Positions 14,525-21,401 of a stretch of 22,761 bases of DNA are shown in pieces; position 1 is the stretch's first letter; each line of letters opens with the position of its first letter. The DNA is from Trueperaceae bacterium (lineage in GTDB: Bacteria > Deinococcota > Deinococci > Deinococcales > Trueperaceae), in the NCBI GenBank assembly GCA_003567075.1, contig PXAU01000366.1:1-22761 (forward strand), in the 5' to 3' direction. Position numbers and translations under genes: made by a program. The notes under the pieces were generated by a model. That model did no database searches. It was not told where the DNA came from and worked only from the letters and a program-made list of their open reading frames with translations.

Positions 14525-15943
14525 TCAGAACCGGAAGTAGAGGAAGGGTGAGTAGCTGTCGGCGACGGCCCGCATCACAGCCAGCACGAACAACGGCAGG
14601 AGGCTCCAGCGCAGCACCCTTTGGCCAAGCACAGCGACGCGGTCGACGAGGTTGCGAGCACCACGGCCTACCGTAGCAGGCGGGAACCAGATCAACGCGT
14701 AGGCCACGGCCAACGTGACGAACCCGCGCGGTGTCAGTTGCCAGGCGAGTTCAGGCGAAAGCGACCAGCCGCTGGCGCCGATCAGCGCCTGGAACACCGT
14801 GGCGGCGTGCGCCAGGTCGACCGAGCGGAACAGCACCCAGCCGATCAGGACGAGCACGAACGTACCTGCCATACCGCGCAGGCTGCGGGGCCGCTCCCCA
14901 ACCCCGCGCCAGCGCTCGAGCGCCAGGAGGCCGCCGTGCCAGGCGCCCCAGGCCACGAACGACCAGGCCGCACCGTGCCAGAGGCCGCCGAGGAGCATGA
15001 CCACCATCAAGTTCACGTAGGTGCGACCGGTGCCGCGGCGGTTCCCGCCGAGCGGGATGTAGAGGTAGTCGCGCAGCCAGCGCGAGAGGCTGATGTGCCA
15101 GCGGCGCCAGAACTCGGTGATGCTCGCGGCCAGATACGGCCGGTCGAAGTTCTCCTTGAAGCGGAAGCCGAGGATCAACCCCAGGCCGATCGCCATGTCG
15201 CTGTAGCCGCTGAAGTCGAAGAAGAGCTGGGCAGCGAAGGCCAGCACGCCCAGCGCGGCCTCGGTCGCCGTGGGCGACGTGAGCGCGAAGGCGCCGTCGG
15301 CGATCGGCGCGAGCGCGTCGGCGATCAACACCTTCTTGCAGAAGCCGAGCATGAAGCGCTGCGCCCCTTCGCCAACCAGCGGCAGGCTGCTGCGAGGAGC
15401 GTGCAGCACGTGCGCGATCGTCTTGTAGCGGACGATGGGGCCCGCGATCAGCTGTGGGAAGAGCGCGATGTACGCGGCGACGTCGACGAAGCGGGCATGC
15501 GCCGGCGCGTCGCCGCGCCACACGTCGACCATGTAGCTGATCGACTGGAAGACGTAGAAGGAGATGCCGATGGGCAAGATCACGGACAGCGCGGGAAGCG
15601 GTGCGGCGCCCCACGCCACGAGGATGGCGTTGAGGCTCTCCACGCCGAACTCGGCGTACTTGAAGTAGCCGAGGGTGCCGAGTTGCAACGCGATCCCGAG
15701 CGCGAGGATGCGCCGTGCCGCGGCTGGGCGCGTTTCGCGCCAGACGCCGACCCGTTGCCCTACGGCGTAGGCCGCGATGGTCGAGCCGGCGAAGACAAGC
15801 GCGAAGTCAGGCCGCCACCAGGCGTAGAAGGCGTACGAGGCGAGCAGGATCCAGGCGGTGCGAAAGCGTGCTGGCAGCAACGCGTACAGCGTCAGGAACA
15901 GCGGTAGGAACAGGAAGAGGAAGACGGTGCTCGTGAAGACCAC
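14525..15943 (-). CDS. algI: MBOAT-family O-acyltransferase, AlgI-like
   Basis: This is a polytopic membrane protein that moves acyl groups from a cytoplasmic donor to the outside for polysaccharide acetylation. The 472 aa are almost all hydrophobic segments. Motifs are typical: ILPIGISFYVFQSISYMVDVWRG, FPQLIAGPIVRY, FFDFSGYSDMAIG, FWRRWHISLSRWLRDYLYIPLGGNR (His283) and LLGGLWHGAAW with the MBOAT catalytic His323. Length matches AlgI and DltB-like proteins. GTG at 15943 has CGGAGTG about 6 nt upstream inside the end of the algF-like gene, and the genes are 3 nt apart. The algJ-like gene follows after 10 nt. This order (F, I, J) is that of a complete acetylation module. Confidence 0.93.
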   Translation of the reverse strand: MVFTSTVFLFLFLPLFLTLYALLPARFRTAWILLASYAFYAWWRPDFALVFAGSTIAAYAVGQRVGVWRETRPAAARRILALGIALQLGTLGYFKYAEFGVESLNAILVAWGAAPLPALSVILPIGISFYVFQSISYMVDVWRGDAPAHARFVDVAAYIALFPQLIAGPIVRYKTIAHVLHAPRSSLPLVGEGAQRFMLGFCKKVLIADALAPIADGAFALTSPTATEAALGVLAFAAQLFFDFSGYSDMAIGLGLILGFRFKENFDRPYLAASITEFWRRWHISLSRWLRDYLYIPLGGNRRGTGRTYVNLMVVMLLGGLWHGAAWSFVAWGAWHGGLLALERWRGVGERPRSLRGMAGTFVLVLIGWVLFRSVDLAHAATVFQALIGASGWSLSPELAWQLTPRGFVTLAVAYALIWFPPATVGRGARNLVDRVAVLGQRVLRWSLLPLFVLAVMRAVADSYSPFLYFRF

Positions 15944-15946
15944 GCG

Positions 15947-16600
15947 TCACTCCGACGCGACAGCCGCGACGTACCGCACCAGCGGCCCGTCCGGACCCTC
16001 CACCACGATCACGGCGTGCGCCACACCCCGCTCGAAAAGGCGCGCGTCGAGCCGACCGATCACCTCGTCATCAGCGCGCACCTTCAGCGCCACCTCGGCC
16101 TCGTTCACGGCGACCGCGGCCTGGCTTCCAGGCGCGACGTCGGAGACGACGCTCGGCCCATCCACCACGGCCAACTCGAGACGCTCGAAACTGGTGAGGT
16201 TGTACAGCGCCAGCAGGCCGCGCGACACGTCGACCAGCGCCGTGTCGGCGATCACGAGCGGGCCTTCGACGTGTGCGACCACCGTTACAAAGTCGGTGGG
16301 CTCGACCTGGACGGTCAGCCTCTCGCCTCCGAGGTCGACCTCGACGTCGCCGGGCTCGACCAGGCGGTAGGCGGTCGCGTCGCCGAAGGCAACGGACTCG
16401 AGCGGTCCATCGGCCACGCGGATGCCGAGGCCGCCCGTCGCCTCCGCGTTCACGGCCCTGATCCAGGCGGCGTCGGGCGGGGTCGCCGGTCCGTACAGGT
16501 CGTTCTGCGCCGACACGGGCACGAGCACGCTGATCACGACGCCACACCACGCGCTGCGCGCCAGCCGCCACAGCCATGCTCCTCGCCTCTCCGTCGCCAT
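15947..16600 (-). CDS. algF: AlgF-like periplasmic acetylation adaptor
   Basis: AlgF is needed for alginate O-acetylation in Pseudomonas and acts outside the membrane with the AlgI/AlgJ pair. This 217-aa protein has a signal peptide (hydrophobic WCGVVISVLVPVSA, probable cleavage after VSA). NDLYGPATPPDAAWIRAVNA follows, which closely matches the AlgF N-terminal pattern (LYGP...FVRVFNA). GLLALYNLTSFERLELAVVDG resembles the second AlgF repeat (ALVRVQNLSD), and VALKVRADDEVIGRLDARLFERGVAHAVIVV its C-terminus. Both beta-domains are therefore seen. I chose the ATG at 16600, with AGGG about 8 nt upstream; an ATG at 16651 would put the signal peptide too far in. It is the first gene of the operon and diverges from ligA, which starts 87 bp away. 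Confidence 0.8.
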   Translation of the reverse strand: MATERRGAWLWRLARSAWCGVVISVLVPVSAQNDLYGPATPPDAAWIRAVNAEATGGLGIRVADGPLESVAFGDATAYRLVEPGDVEVDLGGERLTVQVEPTDFVTVVAHVEGPLVIADTALVDVSRGLLALYNLTSFERLELAVVDGPSVVSDVAPGSQAAVAVNEAEVALKVRADDEVIGRLDARLFERGVAHAVIVVEGPDGPLVRYVAAVASE

Positions 16601-16673
16601 ACCCTTGACCCTACCGAGTTGAGATGAGCACGTGTTGGACTGGCGACGCAATCTGGGAACTGCGCTGAGCGCC

Positions 16674-16679
16674 TACACT
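16674..16679 (+). promoter_or_regulatory. TACACT -10 box just before ligA (leaderless type)
   Basis: TACACT ends 7 nt before the ligA ATG and there is no Shine-Dalgarno between, so the transcript probably starts at or next to the ATG. No good -35 is visible at 16-18 bp. The 86-bp gap must also hold the promoter of the divergent algF operon, for which I see no clear hexamers. Confidence 0.5.
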
Positions 16680-16686
16680 GGGTGCC

Positions 16687-18765
16687 ATGACCGATGATGG
16701 CACGCGCGACCCGGCCGAGCGCATCGAGGTGCTGCGCCGGCAGATCGCGCACCATGACCACCGCTACCATGTGCTCGACGCCCCAGAGATCGCCGACGAC
16801 GCGTACGATGCGCTGGTGCGCGAACTGCGCGCGCTCGAGGACAAGCACCCGGAGCTCGTGTCCGAGGACAGCCCGACGCAGCGCGTCGGCGGTGCGCCAC
16901 TCGCGGCGCTCGAGACCACCACGCACGTGGCGCCGATGCTGAGCCTCGACAGCTCCGCCGCTGCCGCCGATTTCCGCCAGTTCGAGGCGCGCGTGCGACG
17001 GGTCCTCGGTGAGGACGCCGTACGCTACTCGCTGGAGCCGAAGCTCGATGGCCTCTCGATCGAGCTCGTGTACGACGATGGTCGGCTCGCGCGCGCCGTC
17101 ACGCGAGGGGACGGGGTCCGCGGCGAGGTGGTGACGGCCAACGTGCGTACCATCGCTGCCGTTCCACGGCAGCTCGTCGAGACCGAGTGCCGGGCCCCTC
17201 GGCTGCTGGCGGTGCGCGGTGAGGTCTTCCTCCCGCTCGAGGGCTTCGATGACGTGAACGAGGCCCTGCTGGCCGCCGGCAAGACACCGTTCGCCAACCC
17301 GCGCAACGCCGCCGCGGGGACCGTGCGTCAGCTCGACCCGGCGCTGGCGGCGTCGCGTCCACTGGCGCTCTACGCCTACGATCTCCTCGAGCACGACGGC
17401 TTCGAGCGCGATGCCGAGGCCGCTGGGGCCCTCTTTGCGAGCCACGGCGAGGTGCTCGACGCGTTCCGTGCCTGGGGCCTGCCGGTCAACCCGGAGCACG
17501 CCTGGGCCGAGGACGTCGACGGCGCCTTGGCGTACTTCGAGGCGCTTGCGCAGCGCCGCGACGCGTTGCCGTACGAGATCGACGGGCTCGTGGTGAAGCT
17601 CGACGACCTCCGTCTCCGGCGGTCGCTCGGCGCCACGGCGCACCATCCCCGCTGGGCCTACGCGCTCAAGTTCCCGCCGCGCAAGGAAGTGAGCCAGGTG
17701 CTGCGGATCGTGGTGAGCGTGGGCCGGACGGGCGCCGTCACGCCGGTCGCGCTTCTGCGCCCCGTCAGCCTCGGTGGGGTCACGGTCAGCCGCGCGAACC
17801 TGCACAACAGGGAGGACGTCGAGCGCAAGGACATCCGTGAGGGCGACACCGTTCGGGTCGAACGAGCCGGCGACGTGATCCCGCAGGTGGTCGAACGCGT
17901 CGACAGCCCGGATGCGCGCAGCGATCCCTTTCGGATGCCTGAGCGTTGCCCCTCGTGCGGCGCAGCGCTCGAGCCGCGGGGCCCTTACACCGTTTGCCCG
18001 AACGCCTTCGAGTGCCCGGCCCAGCTCACCGGTCGGATCGTGCACTTCGCCAGCCGTCGCGGCCTCGACATCGACGGGCTGGGCGAACGCACGGCGCGGC
18101 AACTGGTCGACCGCGGGCTCGTGCGTCACCTCGCGGACCTGTTCGAGCTTGACGAGGGTACCCTCGCCGAACTCGACGGCTTCGCCGAGGTATCGGCACG
18201 TAAGCTGGTCGAAGCCATTGCGCGCGGCCGGCGCACCGAGCTGCCGCAACTGCTGTACGGCCTCGGCATCCCCGAGGTCGGCGCCGCCATGGCGCGGACC
18301 CTCGCCCAGCGCTTCGGTACGCTCGAAGCGCTCCGAGCGGCCGATCGAGAGGCGCTCGAAGTGGTGGACGGGGTAGGGCCGGTGATGGCCGCGGCGATCC
18401 ACGGTTTCCTCCACGAACCGCGCAACGCAGCGGTGTTGGACGCGCTCGATCGGTACGTCGAGACGGAACCCATCGAGGTGGTGGAGGAGGCGCGCCAGCC
18501 GCTGGCCGGGGCCACCGTCGTGTTCACGGGTGCGCTGCAGCGCTTCACCCGCGAGGAGGCCCAGGCGCTGGTGCAGCGCCTGGGCGGGAAGGCCGCGGGC
18601 AGCGTCTCGAAGCGCACCACCTTGCTCGTGGCCGGTCAGGACGCGGGTAGCAAGCTGCGCAAGGCGGAGGCGCTCGGCACCGAGGTGCTCGACGAGGAGG
18701 GGTTCCTCAAGTGGCTCGAGGCCCAGGGCGTCGACACCGGGCCACTGACCAGCGGTAGCGCATGA
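16687..18765 (+). CDS. ligA: NAD+-dependent DNA ligase LigA
   Basis: LigA seals nicks between Okazaki fragments and during repair, with NAD+ as AMP donor; it is normally essential. The 692-aa protein is full length with all domains in order. Domain Ia has HDHRYHVLDAPEIADDAYDALVREL. The adenylation domain has Lys119 in EPKLDGLSIELVY, then GEVFLP and NPRNAAAGTVRQLDP. The OB fold follows, then a zinc finger with Cys421, Cys424, Cys437 and Cys443, helix-hairpin-helix repeats around DIDGLGERTARQL and GIPEVGAAMA, and a BRCT domain from about 600. ATG at 16687 gives the expected N-terminus. The last bases overlap the polX start (ATGA), so the two are made from one transcript. Confidence 0.98.
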   Translation: MTDDGTRDPAERIEVLRRQIAHHDHRYHVLDAPEIADDAYDALVRELRALEDKHPELVSEDSPTQRVGGAPLAALETTTHVAPMLSLDSSAAAADFRQFEARVRRVLGEDAVRYSLEPKLDGLSIELVYDDGRLARAVTRGDGVRGEVVTANVRTIAAVPRQLVETECRAPRLLAVRGEVFLPLEGFDDVNEALLAAGKTPFANPRNAAAGTVRQLDPALAASRPLALYAYDLLEHDGFERDAEAAGALFASHGEVLDAFRAWGLPVNPEHAWAEDVDGALAYFEALAQRRDALPYEIDGLVVKLDDLRLRRSLGATAHHPRWAYALKFPPRKEVSQVLRIVVSVGRTGAVTPVALLRPVSLGGVTVSRANLHNREDVERKDIREGDTVRVERAGDVIPQVVERVDSPDARSDPFRMPERCPSCGAALEPRGPYTVCPNAFECPAQLTGRIVHFASRRGLDIDGLGERTARQLVDRGLVRHLADLFELDEGTLAELDGFAEVSARKLVEAIARGRRTELPQLLYGLGIPEVGAAMARTLAQRFGTLEALRAADREALEVVDGVGPVMAAAIHGFLHEPRNAAVLDALDRYVETEPIEVVEEARQPLAGATVVFTGALQRFTREEAQALVQRLGGKAAGSVSKRTTLLVAGQDAGSKLRKAEALGTEVLDEEGFLKWLEAQGVDTGPLTSGSA

Positions 18766-20522
18766 AGGCCTCACGCCGGCTCAGCAACGTCGAGATCGCC
18801 GCCCAACTCGCGCGCACCGCCGACCTGCTCGAGATCGACGGGGCGAACGCCTTCCGCGTGCGCGCGTATCGCAACGCCGCGGAGACGGTCGCTGCCCACC
18901 CGGCGTCATTAGCCGTCATGGTTGCCGAAGACGCCGACCTGACGGCGCTCCAGGGGGTCGGCAAGGATCTCGCCAGTGCGATCACCGCGCTCCTGTGCGA
19001 CGGAGCCTTGCCACAGCTCGTCGAGCTGAGCGCGCGGGTGCCGCTGGGGTTGCTGGAGGTGGTACAGGTGCCTGGCGTGGGCCCCAAACGCGCCGCCGCC
19101 TTGTGGCACCAGCGCGACGTCACCGACCTCGCGTCGCTCGAGCGCGTGGCGCAGGAGGGGCGGGTGGCCGACCTGCCGGGGTTCGGCGCCAAGACGCAGG
19201 CACGCATCCTGAGCGGGATCGAGCACGTGCGCCGGCACCACGGACGGGTGCGGCTCGGCGACGCGGACGCCCTCGTGACGCCGTTGCTGGAGCTCGTCGG
19301 CGAGGCGCCAGGGGTGCTCCGCGCCGCGGTGGCGGGCAGCCTGCGGCGGGGACGGGAAACCGTTGGCGACGTCGACCTGCTGGCAAGCGCCGACGACCCG
19401 GCGCCGGTGATGCGCGTGTTGCGCGACGCCGACGCCGTGGTTGAGGTCCTCGGGAGCGGTGACACCAAGACCAGCGTGCGCCTCGCAAGGGGGTTGCAGG
19501 TCGACCTGCGGGTCGTCGCCGACCAGCACTTCGGGGCGGCGCTGGCCTACTTCACCGGCTCGAAGGCACACAACGTCGCGTTGCGACAGCGCGCTCTCGA
19601 GCGCGAGCTGAAGCTCTCCGAGTACGGGCTCGTCCGTGAGGCGAATGAGGGCGAGCGGGAGGAGGTGGTCGCCGCCGCCGAGGAGGAGGCCGTGTACGAG
19701 GGGCTGGGGCTGTCGTGGATCCCTCCCGAGCTGCGCGAGGACCGGGGCGAGATCGCTGCTGCAGAAGCAGGCCAACTGCCGGCGCTCATCACGCTCGAGG
19801 CGCTTCGTGGCGACCTGCACATGCACACCACTTGGTCGGACGGCGCCGACGATCCGGCGGCGATGCTGGCCGCGTGCGCCGCGCGCGGGTACGCCTACGC
19901 CGCCATCACCGACCACAGCCAAGCGTTGCGCATGACGGGTGGGCTCGACGCGGCGAAGCTGGCACGTCAATGGGAGGCCCTCGACCGGCTCGAGGAGGAA
20001 CGCCATGGCAAGCCACCGGTCCTGCTCCGCGGCCTCGAGGTCGACATCCTGCGCGATGGGAGCCTCGACCTGGACGACGACTGGTTGGCGCGCCTCGACC
20101 TGGTGATCGTTGCGGTGCACTCGCACTTCGAGCTACCGCAGGCCGAACAGACCTCGCGCATCGTGCGTGCGCTGCAGCACCCCCAGGTCAACCTGCTGGC
20201 CCACCCCACCGGCCGCTTGCTTGGGCGGCGCGACGGCTACGACGTCGACCTGGACGCCGTGTTCGAGGCAGCGGCGCAAGCCGGCGTCGCGATCGAGTGC
20301 AACGCCTCGCCGCAGCGGCTCGATGCCGGCGACGTCGACCTGATGCGTGCCGTCCGGGCGGGCTGCCGCGTTGTGATCAACACCGACGCGCACAGCGTGC
20401 ACGGACTGGACGACATGCGCTTCGGCGTGCTCACCGCACGCCGAGCGTGGCTCGAGCCGGATCAGGTGATCAACACCTGGCCGCTCGAGCGGCTCCGAGG
20501 GTTCGTGGCGCGCTCGTCGTGA
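18762..20522 (+). CDS. polX: DNA polymerase X family protein with PHP exonuclease domain
   Basis: Bacterial PolX fills short gaps in base-excision and double-strand-break repair, and its PHP domain gives Mn2+-dependent 3'-5' exonuclease activity. The 586-aa protein has an N-terminal 8-kDa domain with helix-hairpin-helix motifs (LQGVGKDLASAI, VPGVGPKRAAAL, LPGFGAKTQARI). The nucleotidyltransferase site is GSLRRGRETVGDVDLLAS with Asp203 and Asp205, and the third acid is Asp248 in LQVDLRVV. The thumb segment includes YFTGSKAHNVALR. The PHP domain begins GDLHMHTTWSDG (His353, His355), with ITDHSQ, GLEVDIL, VHSHFELP, LAHPTGR and NTDAHSVHGL supplying the remaining metal ligands. No key residue is missing. 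ATG overlaps the ligA stop by 4 nt, so ligA-polX is a coupled repair operon. Confidence 0.97.
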   Translation: MKASRRLSNVEIAAQLARTADLLEIDGANAFRVRAYRNAAETVAAHPASLAVMVAEDADLTALQGVGKDLASAITALLCDGALPQLVELSARVPLGLLEVVQVPGVGPKRAAALWHQRDVTDLASLERVAQEGRVADLPGFGAKTQARILSGIEHVRRHHGRVRLGDADALVTPLLELVGEAPGVLRAAVAGSLRRGRETVGDVDLLASADDPAPVMRVLRDADAVVEVLGSGDTKTSVRLARGLQVDLRVVADQHFGAALAYFTGSKAHNVALRQRALERELKLSEYGLVREANEGEREEVVAAAEEEAVYEGLGLSWIPPELREDRGEIAAAEAGQLPALITLEALRGDLHMHTTWSDGADDPAAMLAACAARGYAYAAITDHSQALRMTGGLDAAKLARQWEALDRLEEERHGKPPVLLRGLEVDILRDGSLDLDDDWLARLDLVIVAVHSHFELPQAEQTSRIVRALQHPQVNLLAHPTGRLLGRRDGYDVDLDAVFEAAAQAGVAIECNASPQRLDAGDVDLMRAVRAGCRVVINTDAHSVHGLDDMRFGVLTARRAWLEPDQVINTWPLERLRGFVARSS

Positions 20523-20550
20523 GCAGCAGGCAGCGCCTCACGCGAAGCAG

Positions 20551-20568
20551 GTGTGGTGCATGTCACAC
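20551..20568. promoter_or_regulatory. CRP/FNR-like palindrome upstream of a small gene
   Basis: GTGTG-N8-CACAC, or equally TGTGG-TGCATG-TCACA, differs by one base from the CRP consensus TGTGA-N6-TCACA. It lies 28 nt past the polX stop and about 90 bp before the next gene. CACTAT just downstream could be a -10. This is only one site, and chance is possible. Confidence 0.3.
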
Positions 20569-20655
20569 TATGAGCGACCGCGAACGGTGGCGAATCGCCC
20601 GCCAACCACACCGAGCCCTCTGTGGCCCGCGCGTCCCAAGCGAGCGAGGACGAAC

Positions 20656-21105
20656 GTGTCGATGACCGTGCACAGACAGCGCCCGCGCGTCCGCCGGTGG
20701 TGGTGGGTGTGGGTGCTGGTACTCGTCCTGGGAGCCACGGGCGCGGCCGGCGCCCACAACGACATCGAGCGTTCGCCGTACGGCTCGGTCGCTCGTGACC
20801 TCTTGGAGCAGTTGCATGCGCTCGAGGTGCCCTGCGACCTCACGCTCGATCCTGGCACCATGTGCTTCACGATCGACCCGGGGACCGTCGCCGCCGTCGC
20901 AGAGGTGTTGGAGGACCTGGTGAGCGAACACGGAGGCGCCTTGTCGCGCTCCGAGTGGCGCTCGGCCAACGGCGTCCATCATGTCGAGTTGCGACTCAGC
21001 GACGATCTCTGGGGGGCGCTCGAGATGTGGCTCACGGAGCCTGCAGGGCAGGCCGTGGCCGGGCGCTTGTTGTACCTCCCGAAGCGTCGAAGCAACGGCT
21101 TCTGA
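20656..21105 (+). CDS. Small secreted or membrane-anchored protein of unknown function
   Basis: I do not recognise this 149-aa protein. A basic stretch (VHRQRPRVRR) is followed by a strongly hydrophobic segment (WWWVWVLVLVLGATGAAGA) and an AHNDIERSP mature start, so it is exported or anchored by its N-terminus. The exported part has two Cys (in VPCDLTLDPGTMCF) that could form a disulfide, a helical segment TVAAVAEVLEDLVSEHGG, and VHHVELRLSDDLWGALEMWL. The GTG at 20656 is chosen because GAGGA lies 5 nt upstream; the ATG two codons later, or one at 20551, are alternatives. It stands alone between polX and mrpA. Confidence 0.7.
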   Translation: MSMTVHRQRPRVRRWWWVWVLVLVLGATGAAGAHNDIERSPYGSVARDLLEQLHALEVPCDLTLDPGTMCFTIDPGTVAAVAEVLEDLVSEHGGALSRSEWRSANGVHHVELRLSDDLWGALEMWLTEPAGQAVAGRLLYLPKRRSNGF

Positions 21106-21179
21106 TTCGACCAGCGCCGCCAGTCGGGCTGGCGCGGTGATCGAGTCGAAACCCTGCGACGCCGTCACCCGCGCGAATC

Positions 21180-21188
21180 TGGTATAGG
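21180..21188 (+). promoter_or_regulatory. Extended -10 promoter candidate for mrpA
   Basis: TGGTATAGG carries a TG-N extension before TATAGG, the best -10 in this stretch. No good -35 is visible, as is common with extended -10 promoters. A transcript from here would have about 200 nt of leader before mrpA. Confidence 0.4.
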
Positions 21189-21197
21189 TGGCGGGTT

Positions 21198-21285
21198 GGC
21201 CGTGGGAGCAGGTGGCCCTCACCGCCCGGCCACCATCCGTCCCGACCCGTACCGCCCGCCGGCCCACGGCCGTAGAGCGGGTCGG
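21198..21285 (+). ncRNA. Structured 5' leader of mrpA, candidate cis-regulatory RNA
   Basis: Three perfect stems can form: GGTGGCC (21211-21217) with GGCCACC (21228-21234); GGCCGTGGG (21198-21206) with CCCACGGCC (21263-21271); and CCGACCCG (21242-21249) with CGGGTCGG (21278-21285). The last two cross each other, so they are either a pseudoknot or alternative folds, both of which are usual in riboregulators. I do not recognise a known family. High GC makes chance stems easier, so this is tentative. Confidence 0.35.
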
Positions 21286-21335
21286 TGAGCACGTCCGCTG
21301 CTAGCGTGACCCACGCGGCGATCCGAGGAGGCGAC

Positions 21336-21401
21336 ATGACCCCGCGGCCCTTGAGGCCCACGACGAAGCGCCGACTGCATGCTGGGGCGATGGCGTGCTG
21401 A
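21336..21401 (+). CDS. Possible 21-codon leader peptide before mrpA
   Basis: ATG at 21336 has the best Shine-Dalgarno in the area (GAGGAGG, 21325-21331, 4 nt spacing). Its frame encodes MTPRPLRPTTKRRLHAGAMAC and stops at TGA 21399-21401, overlapping the mrpA GTG at 21395 by 7 nt. This fits a coupled leader peptide that supplies ribosomes to mrpA, whose own site is poor. No homology is known to me. Confidence 0.4.
   Translation: MTPRPLRPTTKRRLHAGAMAC

Noticed and set aside
16534..18774. 746-codon open frame on the minus strand
   Set aside because: It is the mirror of ligA, which has every expected motif on the plus strand.
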